Source: Sphingomonas sp. ERG5
GTDB lineage: Bacteria > Pseudomonadota > Alphaproteobacteria > Sphingomonadales > Sphingomonadaceae
NCBI RefSeq assembly: GCF_000803065.1
Contig: NZ_JSXI01000056.1
Span: 1-64,000 of the forward strand
DNA length: 64,000 bases
Direction of reading: 5' to 3'
Of the stretch, positions 63,539 through 64,000 are shown piece after piece. The notes under the pieces are model-generated. The model worked only from the letters and a program-made list of their open reading frames with translations, ran no database searches and was not told the origin of the DNA. Made by a program: the position numbers and the translations under genes. Every line of letters starts with the position of its first letter. The stretch's first letter is position 1.

Positions 63539-63612
63539 GGCGACGAAAAGAAAAGCGCGAGACGTTCCCGAAGGAACATCGTGACAGGATGTAGTCCCGC
63601 GCGGCATTCGCC
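63539..63612 (-). ncRNA. Y-RNA-like unit 2, without tRNA-like body
   Basis: 74 nt. Lower helix GGCGA/UCGCC. Upper helix GCGCGGGAC/GUCUCGCGC, one pair longer than in the other units because both strands gained a base, which keeps it paired. In place of the tRNA-like body there is a stem-loop GUUCC-UUCG-GGAAC. The 3' side of the internal loop is U-rich (UUUUCUUU). It corresponds to a bare Y stem. Confidence 0.8.
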
Positions 63613-63632
63613 GTGATGTATCGACAGGCCGT

Positions 63633-63777
63633 GGCGACGAAGAATGGCGAGACGTCAGCGTCCTTAAGCTACGTTCCAGCGGCGGGATTTGAACCCGCAT
63701 CTCCCCAATCCATTGCTGGGTTGGGGCGCTTTACTCTTCGGACTATCTTGGAGGATGTAGTCCCGCCGGCATTCGCC
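63633..63777 (-). ncRNA. Y-RNA-like unit 1, D-loop-opened permuted tRNA
   Basis: 145 nt, 24 bp after the rsr stop. Lower helix GGCGA/UCGCC; upper helix GGCGGGAC/GUCUCGCC (8 bp, one G-U). A further helix GUCC/GGAC leads into the body: D-stem 3' strand AAGC, a long anticodon-like hairpin CCCCAA...UUGGGG, variable AGAU, T-arm GCGGG-UUCAAAU-CCCGC, a very short acceptor nub (CGCUGGAACG), UA, D-stem 5' strand GCUU. As in unit 4 the opening is in the D-loop. Confidence 0.85.
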
Positions 63778-63801
63778 ACAGCCTGTTTCAACTGTTGATC
63801 A

Positions 63802-64000
63802 TCATATCTCCGTCTGGTTGACGATGCTGACCCAATCGCGCGTCTCGCCGGTGGCGAATTTCGCGATCGTGTCGAACACCGCGTCGGAGAAGCCCCCGAC
63901 ATTGAGTATTTCCGGGCGGCCCGATGCCTGGGTCGTGCCATGCGTCTGGATGTCGACGCACACCAGCTTCGCTCGTGGATTGCGCCGCACGATCAGGTCC
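63802..64000 (-). CDS. rsr: Rsr, bacterial Ro60 orthologue (C-terminal part only)
   Basis: The last ~66 residues of a TROVE/von Willebrand A protein; the 5' part lies beyond the window. RRNPRAKLVCVDIQ, THGTTQASGRPEILNVGGFSDAVFDTIAKFA (cited in parts) and DWVSIVNQTEI match the end of the vWFA domain of Ro60 proteins. Ro60 is a ring protein that binds Y RNAs and the ends of misfolded RNAs. It is directly followed by the Y-like RNA array and rtcB, as in known rsr operons. Confidence 0.9.
   Translation of the reverse strand, partial: DLIVRRNPRAKLVCVDIQTHGTTQASGRPEILNVGGFSDAVFDTIAKFATGETRDWVSIVNQTEI

Noticed and set aside
63080..63700. A 206-codon minus-strand frame across the Y-like array, with ANAGGT repeated
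   Set aside because: The repeated peptide is the translation of the repeated RNA core; there is no ribosome site, and the RNA pairing explains the conservation far better.
63122..63777. CRISPR array or ordinary tRNA cluster
   Set aside because: The 20-nt core recurs at irregular 90-166 bp intervals and the intervening sequences contain paired arms, which does not fit CRISPR. The T- and D-arms are in permuted order with sealed acceptor ends, so they are not tRNA genes.

Overview
The window is high-GC DNA from an alphaproteobacterium, most likely a Sphingomonas or close sphingomonad. The reasons are the TonB receptor style, the TIGR04222, DUF1176 and twin-transmembrane families, GluQ and type-5 uracil-DNA glycosylase, and three copies of a short element resembling the dispersed repeats of this genus. 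Most of it is ordinary chromosome in short, tightly overlapping operons. No phage, transposase or CRISPR genes were seen.

Layout. 1-18.6 kb: membrane and exported proteins of unknown function, oligopeptidase B, PEP carboxylase, GluQ, an HNH/VOC pair, a PduO-type adenosyltransferase followed by egtB-egtD (ergothioneine), two adjacent DUF1176 paralogues, a 3-hydroxyacyl-CoA dehydrogenase. 18.6-31.1 kb: a two-armed catabolic locus. The leftward arm encodes an aldo/keto reductase, an SsuD-like flavin monooxygenase, an FMN reductase, a molybdopterin sulfite dehydrogenase with its cytochrome c, and an SRPBCC protein. The rightward arm encodes a Gfo/Idh protein, a TonB receptor, a PhyH dioxygenase, an MFS carrier and a YeiH-type sulfate exporter. 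A LacI regulator follows. I read this as oxidative cleavage of a sugar sulfonate, with sulfoquinovose as the best guess.

31-57.8 kb: PBP1A, threonine aldolase, two TonB receptors, a CoA-ester lyase, a PAP2 phosphatase, tRNA-Lys with a scar of an integrated element, folK, a uracil-DNA glycosylase, a 725-bp repeat-bearing non-coding stretch, agmatine-to-putrescine genes (aguA, aguB), two peptidases, rpsD, an rpiB-glyA-nrdR-trmJ operon and an ECF sigma/anti-sigma/fasciclin unit.

57.8-64 kb holds the most striking system, an RNA-repair operon on the minus strand: rsr (Ro60 orthologue, cut by the window end), five tandem Y-RNA-like genes, rtcB, an unknown gene, rtcA, and a protein with two AAA ATPase domains. 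Each Y-like unit has the same two-helix stem, with compensatory base changes between units. Four of the five carry a tRNA-like body in circularly permuted order, with the acceptor end sealed by a loop; the fifth is a bare stem-loop. Two are opened in the D-loop and two in the anticodon loop. Bacterial Y RNAs with tRNA mimicry are known beside rsr and rtcBA; a five-member array with two permutation layouts is the part I consider potentially new.
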